Below are positions 1 to 6,404 of a stretch of DNA of 15,643 nt, piece by piece; within the stretch, counting starts at the first letter, position 1, and each line of letters starts with the position of its first letter. The stretch is from Acidobacteriaceae bacterium (GTDB lineage: Bacteria; Acidobacteriota; Terriglobia; Terriglobales; Acidobacteriaceae), in NCBI GenBank assembly GCA_003162495.1, contig PMOF01000204.1, positions 1 to 15,643 of the forward strand. Direction: 5' to 3'. The notes below the pieces were generated by a model that saw only the letters and a program-made list of their open reading frames with translations, made no database searches and was not told the DNA's origin. Made by a program: the position numbers and the translations under genes.

Positions 1-375
1 CAGGATCAGCGCAACACCGTGCGCGGGCGCTTGCGCTACCAAGTTGCGCCGCGATTCTGGATTGCGTTCGGCGCGGAATATGACAGCGGCTTGCCCTTCG
101 ACTTTGACGGCGATCCCTCCACAGTGCTTGCCGAGTACGGCCAGGCGGTGCTGAATCGCATCAATTTTACGCGGGGCCGGATTGATCGGGCGTTTCAGGC
201 CAGCGCATCGGCAGGCGCGGACTTGTACAAGTCGGATCGTATGACGATGCGGTTTCAGGCGGATGGACAGAACCTGACTAACACGCTCGATCTGCTAGAT
301 TTTGGCGGGCTGTTTTCCGGCAACGCCATCGGCCCGTCGCGAAGCTTTGCGCTGCGCCTGACCACAGCGTTCTAG
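1..375 (+). CDS. TonB-dependent receptor (Oar-like), C-terminal fragment
   Basis: The reading frame is open from the first base of the window, so only the last ~124 residues of a longer gene are present. They look like the final strands of an outer-membrane beta-barrel: alternating polar and hydrophobic segments, and the phrase QNLTNTLDLLDFGGLFSG followed by a PSRSFALRL strand. This is the usual ending of acidobacterial TonB-dependent receptors, in which a QNLTN turn precedes the last strands. The last residue is Phe, the C-terminal aromatic signal read by the BAM machinery. By family it would import a large substrate across the outer membrane using TonB energy; the substrate is unknown. The stop codon lies in the CTAG that also ends the opposing DUF4097 gene. 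The N-terminal plug is outside the window, so another type of outer-membrane barrel cannot be fully excluded. Confidence 0.8.
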   Translation, partial: QDQRNTVRGRLRYQVAPRFWIAFGAEYDSGLPFDFDGDPSTVLAEYGQAVLNRINFTRGRIDRAFQASASAGADLYKSDRMTMRFQADGQNLTNTLDLLDFGGLFSGNAIGPSRSFALRLTTAF

Positions 376-1202
376 TGAACGCGAATGTCGCCCGACCCGG
401 TCTCGATGCGCACCGTGGGGCCGCCGCCGTTCAGCTTGCCCGTAACGTGGTGCCGATCAGTAGTCCCCTGCGTCAGCATCTCGCGATCGGTGCGAACGCT
501 ACCCGAGCCCGTCTCCGCATCCAGAGTCAGCGGCGCGTCCCCCGCCCAGAGCTCCACGCTGCCTGAACCGGTGCCAAGACGCCATGGCGCATCCGGGGTT
601 CCGTGAATTTTGATGTCGCCCGATCCAGTCTGGGCCCGCAGGCCGCCGCGCAGGTTACGCAATTCGATGGTGCCCGATCCTGTCTCGGCCTTCACATCCC
701 CTGGCCCGGTTTGCTCGGCGTAAATATCTCCGGACCCGGTGTTCACCGTGAAACTTCCGTGCAGCCCGGTGGCGTGGATCGTGCCCGAGCCCGTATTCAG
801 CTTTGCGTTTTCGCCCACACCATCATCGGTTACATCGCCCGATCCCGAACCTGCATCCAGATACACGTCCGCGGGCGCCTCAATGTCGTAGTCGATGCTG
901 ATATTGTGCAGGTTTTCGTGTCGCGCGCCTATGCGGATGATGTTGCCCGTCTGCTCGATCGGCGGATTGGCCGCGATTTCTTTGACTTTCTCGTCGCTCC
1001 CGCCCCAATTGGAGTGCACATGTCCTGACACATGCACCTGGTTTGCCGACCCATGCGTCAAATGAATATGGCCTGACCCTGTGGCGATAGTAAGCTCCAC
1101 TCTGCCGTTTGCCGTCAGATTTTTTTCGAAGGTGGCCTCTGAGCCCAGCGCAGGAACTGCCGCCAGCGCCAAAGCCGCCGCTACAACAAGAAAATGTTTC
1201 AT
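372..1202 (-). CDS. Secreted DUF4097-type beta-repeat protein
   Basis: The protein has 276 residues from the chosen start MKHF. It opens with a clear signal peptide (MKHFLVVAAALALAAVPALG), so it is probably periplasmic or surface-exposed. The rest is built from about ten turns centred on TGSG or close variants (GSGHIHL, TGSGTIHA, TGSGDIYAE, TGPGDVKAE, TGSGTIEL, TGSGDIKI, TGSGSVEL and others), each followed by a short beta strand. This is the pattern of the DUF4097 family, predicted to form a right-handed beta-helix-like stack. No catalytic residues are apparent and no function is known. An in-frame ATG 12 bp further upstream (1214) is possible, but GAGG sits 6 nt before the 1202 start, which favours the shorter form. 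It lies downstream of the adaptor gene on the same strand, 300 bp away, so an operon is uncertain. Its 3' end overlaps the convergent receptor gene by 4 bp. Confidence 0.85.
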   Translation of the reverse strand: MKHFLVVAAALALAAVPALGSEATFEKNLTANGRVELTIATGSGHIHLTHGSANQVHVSGHVHSNWGGSDEKVKEIAANPPIEQTGNIIRIGARHENLHNISIDYDIEAPADVYLDAGSGSGDVTDDGVGENAKLNTGSGTIHATGLHGSFTVNTGSGDIYAEQTGPGDVKAETGSGTIELRNLRGGLRAQTGSGDIKIHGTPDAPWRLGTGSGSVELWAGDAPLTLDAETGSGSVRTDREMLTQGTTDRHHVTGKLNGGGPTVRIETGSGDIRVH

Positions 1203-1208
1203 GGTGCG

Positions 1209-1212
1209 CCTC
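1209..1212 (-). promoter_or_regulatory. Ribosome binding site deciding the DUF4097 start
   Basis: On the minus strand GAGG stands 6 nt (CGCACC) before the ATG at 1202. It lies inside the alternative start region (ATG at 1214), so it supports initiation at MKHF rather than MRRTMKHF. Confidence 0.5.
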
Positions 1213-1224
1213 ATTTCACAAAAC

Positions 1225-1260
1225 AGGGAATAGGGAACCGGGAGCAGGGACTAAGGGAAC
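1225..1260 (-). repeat. Degenerate 7-bp repeat array A
   Basis: On the plus strand the units AGGGAAT, AGGGAAC, CGGGAGC, AGGGACT and AGGGAAC follow each other, with a 1-nt slip before the last. Read on the minus strand they are GTTCCCT/ATTCCCT-like units, the same family as arrays B and C but in the opposite orientation. The array lies just upstream of the DUF4097 start. Its first 13 bp (1222-1234) are exactly complementary to 1479-1491 in array B. Confidence 0.75.
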
Positions 1261-1451
1261 GGGCGCTCCCAGGCCATAAGGCTTGCATTCCGGTTGCCAA
1301 AACAGGAGTGCGCCAGCCTCAATGAATTCAGCCGATCCACCGGCCAAGTCTTGTCGCATGCGCCCGTAAGCGTCCGATTTCGAACATCCCTGTGCGCAGA
1401 CGGACACAGAGAGGCACAGCGATTCTGCCACTAATCTTACGCCCCTTTTCG

Positions 1452-1495
1452 ATGCCCTGTTCCCTGTTCCCTGCTTTTCCTATTCCCTGTTCCAT
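1452..1495 (+). repeat. Degenerate 7-bp repeat array B
   Basis: Units ATGCCCT, GTTCCCT, GTTCCCT, then a degenerate 9-nt unit, then ATTCCCT and GTTCCAT. The array ends within about 10 bp of the stop codon of the adaptor gene, so it would lie in that gene's 3' untranslated region if transcribed. It has the same orientation as array C and is inverted relative to array A. Confidence 0.75.
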
Positions 1496-1502
1496 GTTTT
1501 TT

Positions 1503-2708
1503 TTATTCCTGCAACACCACCGCGTCGCCCTCCTTCAACCCGCTCACTATCTCGGTGACCGAGCCATTGGAGAGTCCCACCTTCACTGGAATCTTCCGTT
1601 CGCCATCCTTTTGCTTCTTGTCTTGAATCGACACCGACGCATTCTTCTGGTTATCGTAGATCACTGCGTTTTCCGGCACCGTCAGCACGCCCTTGTGCTC
1701 ATCCAACAGGATCTCGGCATTGGCTGTCATCAAGGCCTTCAACTCTCCGCCGGGGTTGTTGATCGAAACCCTGACTTCAAACGTAGTCACATTGTCTTTT
1801 TGAACGCCCATGGGAGAAATCTTGGTGACTTTGCCGTTGAACACTCGATCGCGAAAGCTCTCCACCTTGATGCGCGCCGGCTGGCCCATGTACACATGAG
1901 CGATGTCCGCCTCGTCCACCTTGCCGTCCACATAAACTTCGTTGACATCTCCCTCGGTCATAATCAGCGTGGCCGTCGAGCCCAGCACCAGGATGGAGCT
2001 GACCGCGTCGCCGATCTCCACATCCCGCGACAGAATCACCCCGTCCATCGGCGCCAGAATCGTGGTGTAACTCAACTGCTCTTCCAGCTGCTTCAGGCTC
2101 GCCTGGTTCTGCATCACCTGCGCCCGCGCCTGGCGCAGCTTGGCGGTGTCCACGCCGATCTGGGCCTTGGAGGAATCCCGCCGCGTCATCGCCGCAAGAT
2201 AGTCCTTGTTGGCGTCGTCCAGCGCCTGCCGGCTCACAATGCCTTCCTTGGCCATCTCCTGATTGCGCTCCAGCGTGGCCTTGTACATGGGCAGATCCGG
2301 CGCGTTCGCGTTCACCTTGTCCTGTTCGATGTTGGCCTCAAAGGTTCCTACGTTGGCCTCGGCCGCCCCCAGTTGCGCCCGCTGCGCTTCCACCTGCGCC
2401 ACAATCTCCTGCTGATCCAGTTCCGCCAGCTCCTGCCCTTTGTGCACCCGATTGTTGATGTCCACATATAGCTTTTCCACGATTCCAGAGGCCTTGCTCT
2501 TGACCTCGACCTTGGTGATCGGCTGGATCTGCCCCGTAGCCACCACGGACCGCGCCACATCGCCGCGCGTCACCTTGGCCATCTTATTGGGATCGATTGC
2601 GGTGCCCTTCACCATGTGCGCGAGGGCGAGCCCTGCGCCCACCAGCAGCACCAGCACCCCAACGCTCAGCCAGATCCAGAATCGCCTGCTCTTTCGCGAT
2701 GCACCCAC
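1503..2708 (-). CDS. HlyD/MacA-type periplasmic adaptor (membrane fusion protein)
   Basis: The protein has 401 residues from the GTG at 2708. Residues 10-31 form one hydrophobic N-terminal anchor after a basic stretch (SRKSRR). A split lipoyl/biotinyl-like domain follows: first half about 64-100 (VEVKSKASGIVEKLYVDINN) and second half about 212-240 (TTILAPMDGVILSRDVEIGDAV). Between them is a long alpha-helical hairpin (about 101-211) rich in Ala, Gln, Glu and Lys. The beta-barrel part (KVDEADIAHVYMGQPARIKV, 263-282) and a membrane-proximal domain come last. The layout matches MacA-like adaptors that link an inner-membrane pump to an outer-membrane channel. No MacB, RND or TolC gene is visible here. 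A TTG 48 bp upstream (2756) would add residues with no family resemblance and has a poor ribosome site. The partner and substrate are unknown. Confidence 0.88.
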   Translation of the reverse strand: MGASRKSRRFWIWLSVGVLVLLVGAGLALAHMVKGTAIDPNKMAKVTRGDVARSVVATGQIQPITKVEVKSKASGIVEKLYVDINNRVHKGQELAELDQQEIVAQVEAQRAQLGAAEANVGTFEANIEQDKVNANAPDLPMYKATLERNQEMAKEGIVSRQALDDANKDYLAAMTRRDSSKAQIGVDTAKLRQARAQVMQNQASLKQLEEQLSYTTILAPMDGVILSRDVEIGDAVSSILVLGSTATLIMTEGDVNEVYVDGKVDEADIAHVYMGQPARIKVESFRDRVFNGKVTKISPMGVQKDNVTTFEVRVSINNPGGELKALMTANAEILLDEHKGVLTVPENAVIYDNQKNASVSIQDKKQKDGERKIPVKVGLSNGSVTEIVSGLKEGDAVVLQE

Positions 2709-2714
2709 CAGTAC

Positions 2715-2720
2715 CCTCCC
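2715..2720 (-). promoter_or_regulatory. Ribosome binding site deciding the adaptor GTG start
   Basis: On the minus strand GGGAGG stands 6 nt (GTACTG) before the GTG at 2708. This is the best Shine-Dalgarno match in the region and moves the start 16 codons inside the longest open frame. Confidence 0.7.
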
Positions 2721-2914
2721 AAAGGCCCTTGAAATGCCGCAGTTGCCCGCAGCCAAAAATCCACGAAGGGATCTTGTCTACTCAGACGGCTCGCACTCTC
2801 CGCCGTCACCCAGCTCGGCGTACCACCGCCATTCCTTGTCTGCTCCTTCATACGCAACCTGCCGCCCCGTGGTTCCCAAGGGCAGTCGCAATGAACCCTG
2901 GCCCCTAGCTCTCA

Positions 2915-2970
2915 GTTCCCTCGTCCCCGTTCCCTATTCCCTATTCCCAAGTCCCTAGTCCCTAGTCCCT
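2915..2970 (+). repeat. 7-bp repeat array C, eight units in register
   Basis: Eight consecutive units keep exact 7-nt spacing: GTTCCCT, CGTCCCC, GTTCCCT, ATTCCCT, ATTCCCA, AGTCCCT, AGTCCCT, AGTCCCT. The register seems to fade out in both directions (AACCCTG, GCCCCTA, GCTCTCA before; GATCTGT, GATCTCC after). The conserved core is TCCCT, with the first two bases varying in blocks, as expected from local duplication of units. It does not encode a recognisable protein. Confidence 0.85.
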
Positions 2971-3009
2971 GATCTGTGATCTCCGCCGAATGCTATCCTC
3001 ACAGGCGAG

Positions 3010-4377
3010 ATGCACGGTCTTGCGCTGCTCAAATTCGTCGCCGTGGCCTTGCTTATTCTGGCCAACGCCTTTTTTGTCGCAGCCGAGTTCGCCCTCGTTT
3101 CCATCCGCGATACCCGCATCCAGCAGATGCTGGCCGCCGGCGTCCCCGGAGCTCGCGCTGTCCGTCGCCTCCAGCTGCAATTGGACGACTTCCTCCCCGC
3201 CGTTCAACTCGGAGTGACCCTCTGCTCCCTGGCCCTGGGCTGGATCGGCGAGCCCCTCGCCGCCGGCGTCCTGATGGGCTGGTTCAGCGCGTTGCCTTTC
3301 ATGCAACCACACGCTCTGCTCTATGCCCACATCGTCGCCGTCACTCTCGGCTTCGCCCTGATCACTTACTTTGAAGTCGTGATCGGTGAACTGGTGCCAA
3401 AATCCCTGGCCTTGCGGCGCGCTGAAGCTCTCGCCCTGGCGGTCGCGCCGCCCATGATCGTCTTCATGGCCCTGGCTCGGCCCGCCGTCCGCCTGCTCAA
3501 GAGCTCGGCTACCGTCATCCTGCGCGGCTTCGACATTCCCATGACAGACCGCGCCTCCGTTCACTCCGCCGAAGAGCTGAAGCTGATCGCGACCGCCGCC
3601 CGCCACGTCGGCGTGTTGCCCAAATTTCAGGAAAGCCTGATCCACCGCACCCTTGAGCTCGATGAGGTCTCCATTCGCGAGATTATGACCCCGCGCCAGA
3701 GAATTTTTTCCCTGCCCTCCAACATGCTGCTTGAGGAAGCCAGCGCCAAAGTCATCGAGCGCAAGCATTCACGCGTCCCCGTCTACGACGAAACCCGCGG
3801 TCCGGAATACATAGTCGGCGTCGCCTACTCCAAAGACCTGGCACGCCTCATCCACTTCCGCTCCAATCCACGCGCCACAACCACTCCCTTCGCCGAACTG
3901 AAACTGAGCCAGGTCATGCGCGATGTCCTCGTAGTGCCAGAAACCCGCTCCGTCCTCGACCTCATCCGCGACTTCCAGCAGCGCCGCCGACACCTCGCCA
4001 TTGTTGTCGACGAGTACGGCTCCACCGTCGGCCTGGTCACCGCCGAGGACGCCATCGAACAGTTGACTGGAGAATTGGAAGACGAATTCGACTCGCCCGC
4101 CGTCCCCGCGCTCGCCACCGCCGGTGGCGCCATGCTGATGGAAGGGGGCGTGAACCTTCGCGACCTTGAAACGCAGATGCATTGGCGGCTGCCCCGCGAT
4201 GGTGGTGTAGAAACCCTCGCCGGCTTTCTCCTCATGCGCCTCGGCCACATCCCCGAGCCCGGCGAAAGCATCGTCTATGGAGACCGCCGCTTGACCGTTG
4301 TCGAGATGGAAGGCCGCCGCATTGGCAAGGTGCGCGTGGAGCCAGTTGAAAATGCGCAAACGATGCCGAATTCGTGA
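3010..4377 (+). CDS. CNNM/CBS/CorC membrane protein (hemolysin C family)
   Basis: The protein has 455 residues. The N-terminal CNNM (DUF21) domain (1-~195) has about four hydrophobic segments and the family signatures ANAFFVAAEFALVSIR (19-33), QLGVTLCSLALGWIGEP (66-82) and GELVPKS (126-132). Two CBS domains follow, about 223-282 (IMTPRQRIFSLP, HSRVPVYDE) and about 300-356 (IVVDEYGSTVGLVTAEDAIE). A CorC_HlyC domain closes the protein (about 372-447, VETLAGFLLMRLGHIPEPGE). Order and length match the family. Members sit in the inner membrane and are linked to Mg2+/Co2+ or Na+-coupled cation export, with CBS domains sensing adenine nucleotides; the old name hemolysin is historical. The ATG lies directly behind AGGCGAG, so the ribosome site is not well spaced. 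It diverges from the adaptor gene and is followed by a HAD gene 113 bp downstream. Confidence 0.92.
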   Translation: MHGLALLKFVAVALLILANAFFVAAEFALVSIRDTRIQQMLAAGVPGARAVRRLQLQLDDFLPAVQLGVTLCSLALGWIGEPLAAGVLMGWFSALPFMQPHALLYAHIVAVTLGFALITYFEVVIGELVPKSLALRRAEALALAVAPPMIVFMALARPAVRLLKSSATVILRGFDIPMTDRASVHSAEELKLIATAARHVGVLPKFQESLIHRTLELDEVSIREIMTPRQRIFSLPSNMLLEEASAKVIERKHSRVPVYDETRGPEYIVGVAYSKDLARLIHFRSNPRATTTPFAELKLSQVMRDVLVVPETRSVLDLIRDFQQRRRHLAIVVDEYGSTVGLVTAEDAIEQLTGELEDEFDSPAVPALATAGGAMLMEGGVNLRDLETQMHWRLPRDGGVETLAGFLLMRLGHIPEPGESIVYGDRRLTVVEMEGRRIGKVRVEPVENAQTMPNS

Positions 4378-4490
4378 CGAGAATCATCAACCGTCTCGGG
4401 TCGCGGGTTGAAGTACGCGTCAGGGCACGACCAGTAGATCGAATCGTTGCCAACAGCTGAATTCTTCCGGCCGTCGGTTAAACTGGACGC

Positions 4491-5222
4491 ATGGTTCGCG
4501 TCTATCGCCCTCTTCCTGTTGAACGTCTCAAGCTGCTGGTGTTCGATCTGGACGGCACGCTGATCGATTCCGCGCGCGACCTGTGCAACAGCGTAAACGC
4601 CACGCTGGTCCACTTTGGGCGCGAGCCGCTCCTCGACGCCACCGTCGCGGGCTTTATCGGGGACGGCGCGCTGATGCTGATGCGCAGAGCTTTGCAGCAG
4701 GACAATCAAAATGGCTCGCCGGTCGACGAGGATTTTCTGGCCCAGGCGTACGCTTACTTTCTGGACTACTATCGGGAACACAAGCTGGACTTTACCTATG
4801 CCTATGCCGGGGTGATCGAGGCGCTGACGGCACTGCGGACATTTCCGGATGGGCGCCCGCGATCGATGTCGGTTCTGACCAATAAGCCGGTGCGGCCCGC
4901 GCAGGCGATCTGTGACGCGCTGGGTCTCGCGCCCTTCTTCACGCATGTTTACGGCGGCAACAGTTTCCCGGTCAAGAAGCCCGATCCGCTGGGCCTGCGA
5001 ACGCTGATGGACGAGGCCGGCGCATTGCCCGAGGAGACCGTGATGATCGGCGACAGCGAAGTGGATGTGCTGACGGCGCGAAATGCGGGAGTCTGGTCGA
5101 TCGGGTGCACATTCGGGCTGTCGCCCGAGGGCCTGGTCGCATATCCGCCGGATGTGCTGGTGGATTCGCCGCAGGATTGGATGGCGGTGCTCAAGCCGGC
5201 CGCCTATCTTTTGCAGCAGTAA
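4491..5222 (+). CDS. HAD phosphatase, phosphoglycolate-phosphatase-like
   Basis: The protein has 243 residues and all four HAD motifs. Motif I is FDLDGT with nucleophile D19 and acid/base D21. Motif II is LTNK with T130. Motif III is the Lys in VKKPDP (162/163). Motif IV is GDSEVD with D188 and D192. The helical cap between motifs I and II (about 30-110) is typical of subfamily IA, as in Gph, which removes 2-phosphoglycolate arising from DNA repair or oxygenase activity. Related enzymes (PpaX, beta-phosphoglucomutase, other sugar phosphatases) share these motifs, so the substrate is inferred. It is a cytosolic, Mg2+-dependent enzyme by family. The Shine-Dalgarno before the ATG is weak (GGA). 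A hairpin 31 bp after the stop probably ends its transcript. Confidence 0.85.
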   Translation: MVRVYRPLPVERLKLLVFDLDGTLIDSARDLCNSVNATLVHFGREPLLDATVAGFIGDGALMLMRRALQQDNQNGSPVDEDFLAQAYAYFLDYYREHKLDFTYAYAGVIEALTALRTFPDGRPRSMSVLTNKPVRPAQAICDALGLAPFFTHVYGGNSFPVKKPDPLGLRTLMDEAGALPEETVMIGDSEVDVLTARNAGVWSIGCTFGLSPEGLVAYPPDVLVDSPQDWMAVLKPAAYLLQQ

Positions 5223-5253
5223 TTGGTCTTGGTGCCGCAGGCACGCTCCAAAA

Positions 5254-5289
5254 AGAAGGGCCGCCCGATTTTCACTGGACGGCCTTTCT
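5254..5289. terminator. Hairpin terminator between convergent genes
   Basis: A 13-position stem (5254-5266 with 5277-5289) has one G-T pair and one mismatch around a 10-nt loop. On the plus strand it is preceded by an A run (5250-5254). Read on the minus strand it therefore becomes a GC-rich stem followed by CTTCTTTTT, a good intrinsic terminator for the inositol oxygenase gene, whose stop is 27 bp before it. On the plus strand it can also end the HAD transcript, although the T run there is poor. Confidence 0.75.
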
Positions 5290-5316
5290 CGGTTCGTATT
5301 TGCGCAGTCGACTTCC

Positions 5317-6204
5317 CTACCAGGCAATCTTCTCCGGCAAAAACTCCGCAAAAAGATCGTCGTAATACGGCTTCAGTTGCTTCACATCCGGTTTGGCGTG
5401 GCCCTTTGAATAAAGATCGTACTGGTTAAATTTCAACACCCACTCCAGCATCGCCCGATCCTGCGCATTGGTCAGGTGCTCATAGGCCCCGTGGCGATGC
5501 CACGGATAGAACGAATGGAAGCGCAGCATATACATGGCCTCCATGGGCATATACGGCTTCATCACTTCGGCAATGTAGCCGTCGTGCCCAAACGACATAT
5601 GCACATTCTCAAGCCCGCAGTGCGGCTCATAGACTCCATTCTGCGTCTGGTACTTGCCAACCTTTTTGTCCGGGTTGTTGGCAAAGTATTCAGGAAACAC
5701 GATCGCACTGGACCATGCGCACCCCACCGGGAACGTGTCGCCCACCACGCCCCACTGCGGTTCCCCATACAGGCACAGACACTTGCCCAGATCGTGCAGG
5801 AATCCCGTGAGCACCATCCACCGCGGCTGGCCGTCGCGTCGGATGGCTTCCGAGGTTTGCAGCAAATGTTCAATCTGGGTCAGGTCCGTGTCCGGGTCGC
5901 TGTCATCCACCAGTGTGTTCAGAAACTCCGCCGCCTCCCAGATCGTCTTGAGCCCCTTGTTCAGCCCGAAGTACTGCTTCTCTTTCTCAAGCACGTAGGC
6001 CACCGTCTGACCCTCGTGGTTGAGGCGATAAAACTCGGCCACGCCCGGTGTGGCCGCCGCGTCATAAATGCGAAACTCCGCCTCGGATTTGCCTTCCCGG
6101 TAACGGCCCTCGATGAAGTCGTCCCATTGGTCCAACTCGGCAAGCGGCCCCGTGCCGGGAGTTGCTGCCGCGGGAATTGCTGCGTGGGGAATTGCAGTGC
6201 TCAT
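5317..6204 (-). CDS. MIOX: myo-Inositol oxygenase
   Basis: The 295-residue product matches animal and plant inositol oxygenase over its whole length. The enzyme is a cytosolic di-iron oxygenase that cleaves myo-inositol with O2 to D-glucuronate. All six expected iron ligands can be placed: H113 (EHLLQTSEAIR), H137 and D138 (FLHDLGK), H207 (MSFGHDGY), H230 (RFHSFYPWH) and D263 (NQYDLYSK). Their spacing is close to mouse MIOX (98, 123, 124, 194, 220, 253). Other family phrases are VVGDTFPVGC and VDDSDPD, and the protein ends in Trp like the eukaryotic enzymes. Residues 1-20 are Ala/Pro-rich and probably disordered. The start is supported by AGGAG 6 nt upstream. No inositol transporter, inositol dehydrogenase or uronate gene is adjacent, so it appears to be a single-gene transcript with its own terminator. 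Confidence 0.95.
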   Translation of the reverse strand: MSTAIPHAAIPAAATPGTGPLAELDQWDDFIEGRYREGKSEAEFRIYDAAATPGVAEFYRLNHEGQTVAYVLEKEKQYFGLNKGLKTIWEAAEFLNTLVDDSDPDTDLTQIEHLLQTSEAIRRDGQPRWMVLTGFLHDLGKCLCLYGEPQWGVVGDTFPVGCAWSSAIVFPEYFANNPDKKVGKYQTQNGVYEPHCGLENVHMSFGHDGYIAEVMKPYMPMEAMYMLRFHSFYPWHRHGAYEHLTNAQDRAMLEWVLKFNQYDLYSKGHAKPDVKQLKPYYDDLFAEFLPEKIAW

Positions 6205-6210
6205 CGACCT

Positions 6211-6215
6211 CTCCT
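6211..6215 (-). promoter_or_regulatory. Ribosome binding site of the inositol oxygenase gene
   Basis: On the minus strand AGGAG lies 6 nt (AGGTCG) before the ATG at 6204. It fixes the N-terminus, including the poorly conserved Ala/Pro-rich leader of the enzyme. Confidence 0.65.
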
Positions 6216-6404
6216 GACTACAACGCGCACATCGTGCTCCTGGCTACCTTGTACCAAAGCCGCGAACCGCTATGCAAATGAATTCCTCCACCGCAATGCG
6301 CACGAGCCGCGGAAACCCACGCCATACGGGCGGCAGGTTATGATTGGGAACGAAGCCCGCATCAATCCGGCAGCCCAAATTCGGAGAGCCCCATTTAGGT
6401 GAAT

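Larger units (their letters stand above)
1203..1502. other. Intergenic region between adaptor and DUF4097 genes
   Basis: This 300-bp stretch holds no convincing gene. It carries two heptad arrays in opposite orientation, one next to each neighbouring gene. Between them lies unique sequence. On the minus strand a TTGGCA hexamer and a TATGGC hexamer with a 16-nt spacer could be a weak promoter for the DUF4097 gene, but the match is poor and is noted only as a candidate. Confidence 0.4.
2709..3009. other. Divergent intergenic region with heptad array
   Basis: This 301-bp region lies between the adaptor gene (-) and the CNNM/CorC gene (+), so it should contain promoters for both. No clear sigma-70 promoter was identified by eye. 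Short open frames here look like chance. The right end holds heptad array C, which stops about 40 bp before the CNNM start. Confidence 0.45.

Noticed and set aside
1392..2471. Open frame of about 359 codons on the plus strand
   Set aside because: It lies antisense to the adaptor gene, is rich in His, Arg and Leu with no domain, and begins inside a gene-free region. It is the mirror of a well-supported coding frame.
2915..2970. CRISPR array or direct-repeat cluster
   Set aside because: Units are 7 bp with no spacers between them and no cas genes are near, so this is a simple tandem repeat rather than CRISPR.
2962..3768. Open frame of about 268 codons on the minus strand
   Set aside because: It is antisense to the CNNM/CorC gene. 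Its Gln/Gly/Asp-rich composition is what GC-rich complementary frames give, and no family is recognisable.
4275..5351. Open frame of about 358 codons on the minus strand
   Set aside because: It runs antisense through the HAD phosphatase gene and across a terminator; composition is Arg/His/Gln-rich with no domain.
5476..6402. Open frame of about 308 codons on the plus strand
   Set aside because: It is antisense to the inositol oxygenase gene, which has six conserved metal ligands and a good ribosome site.
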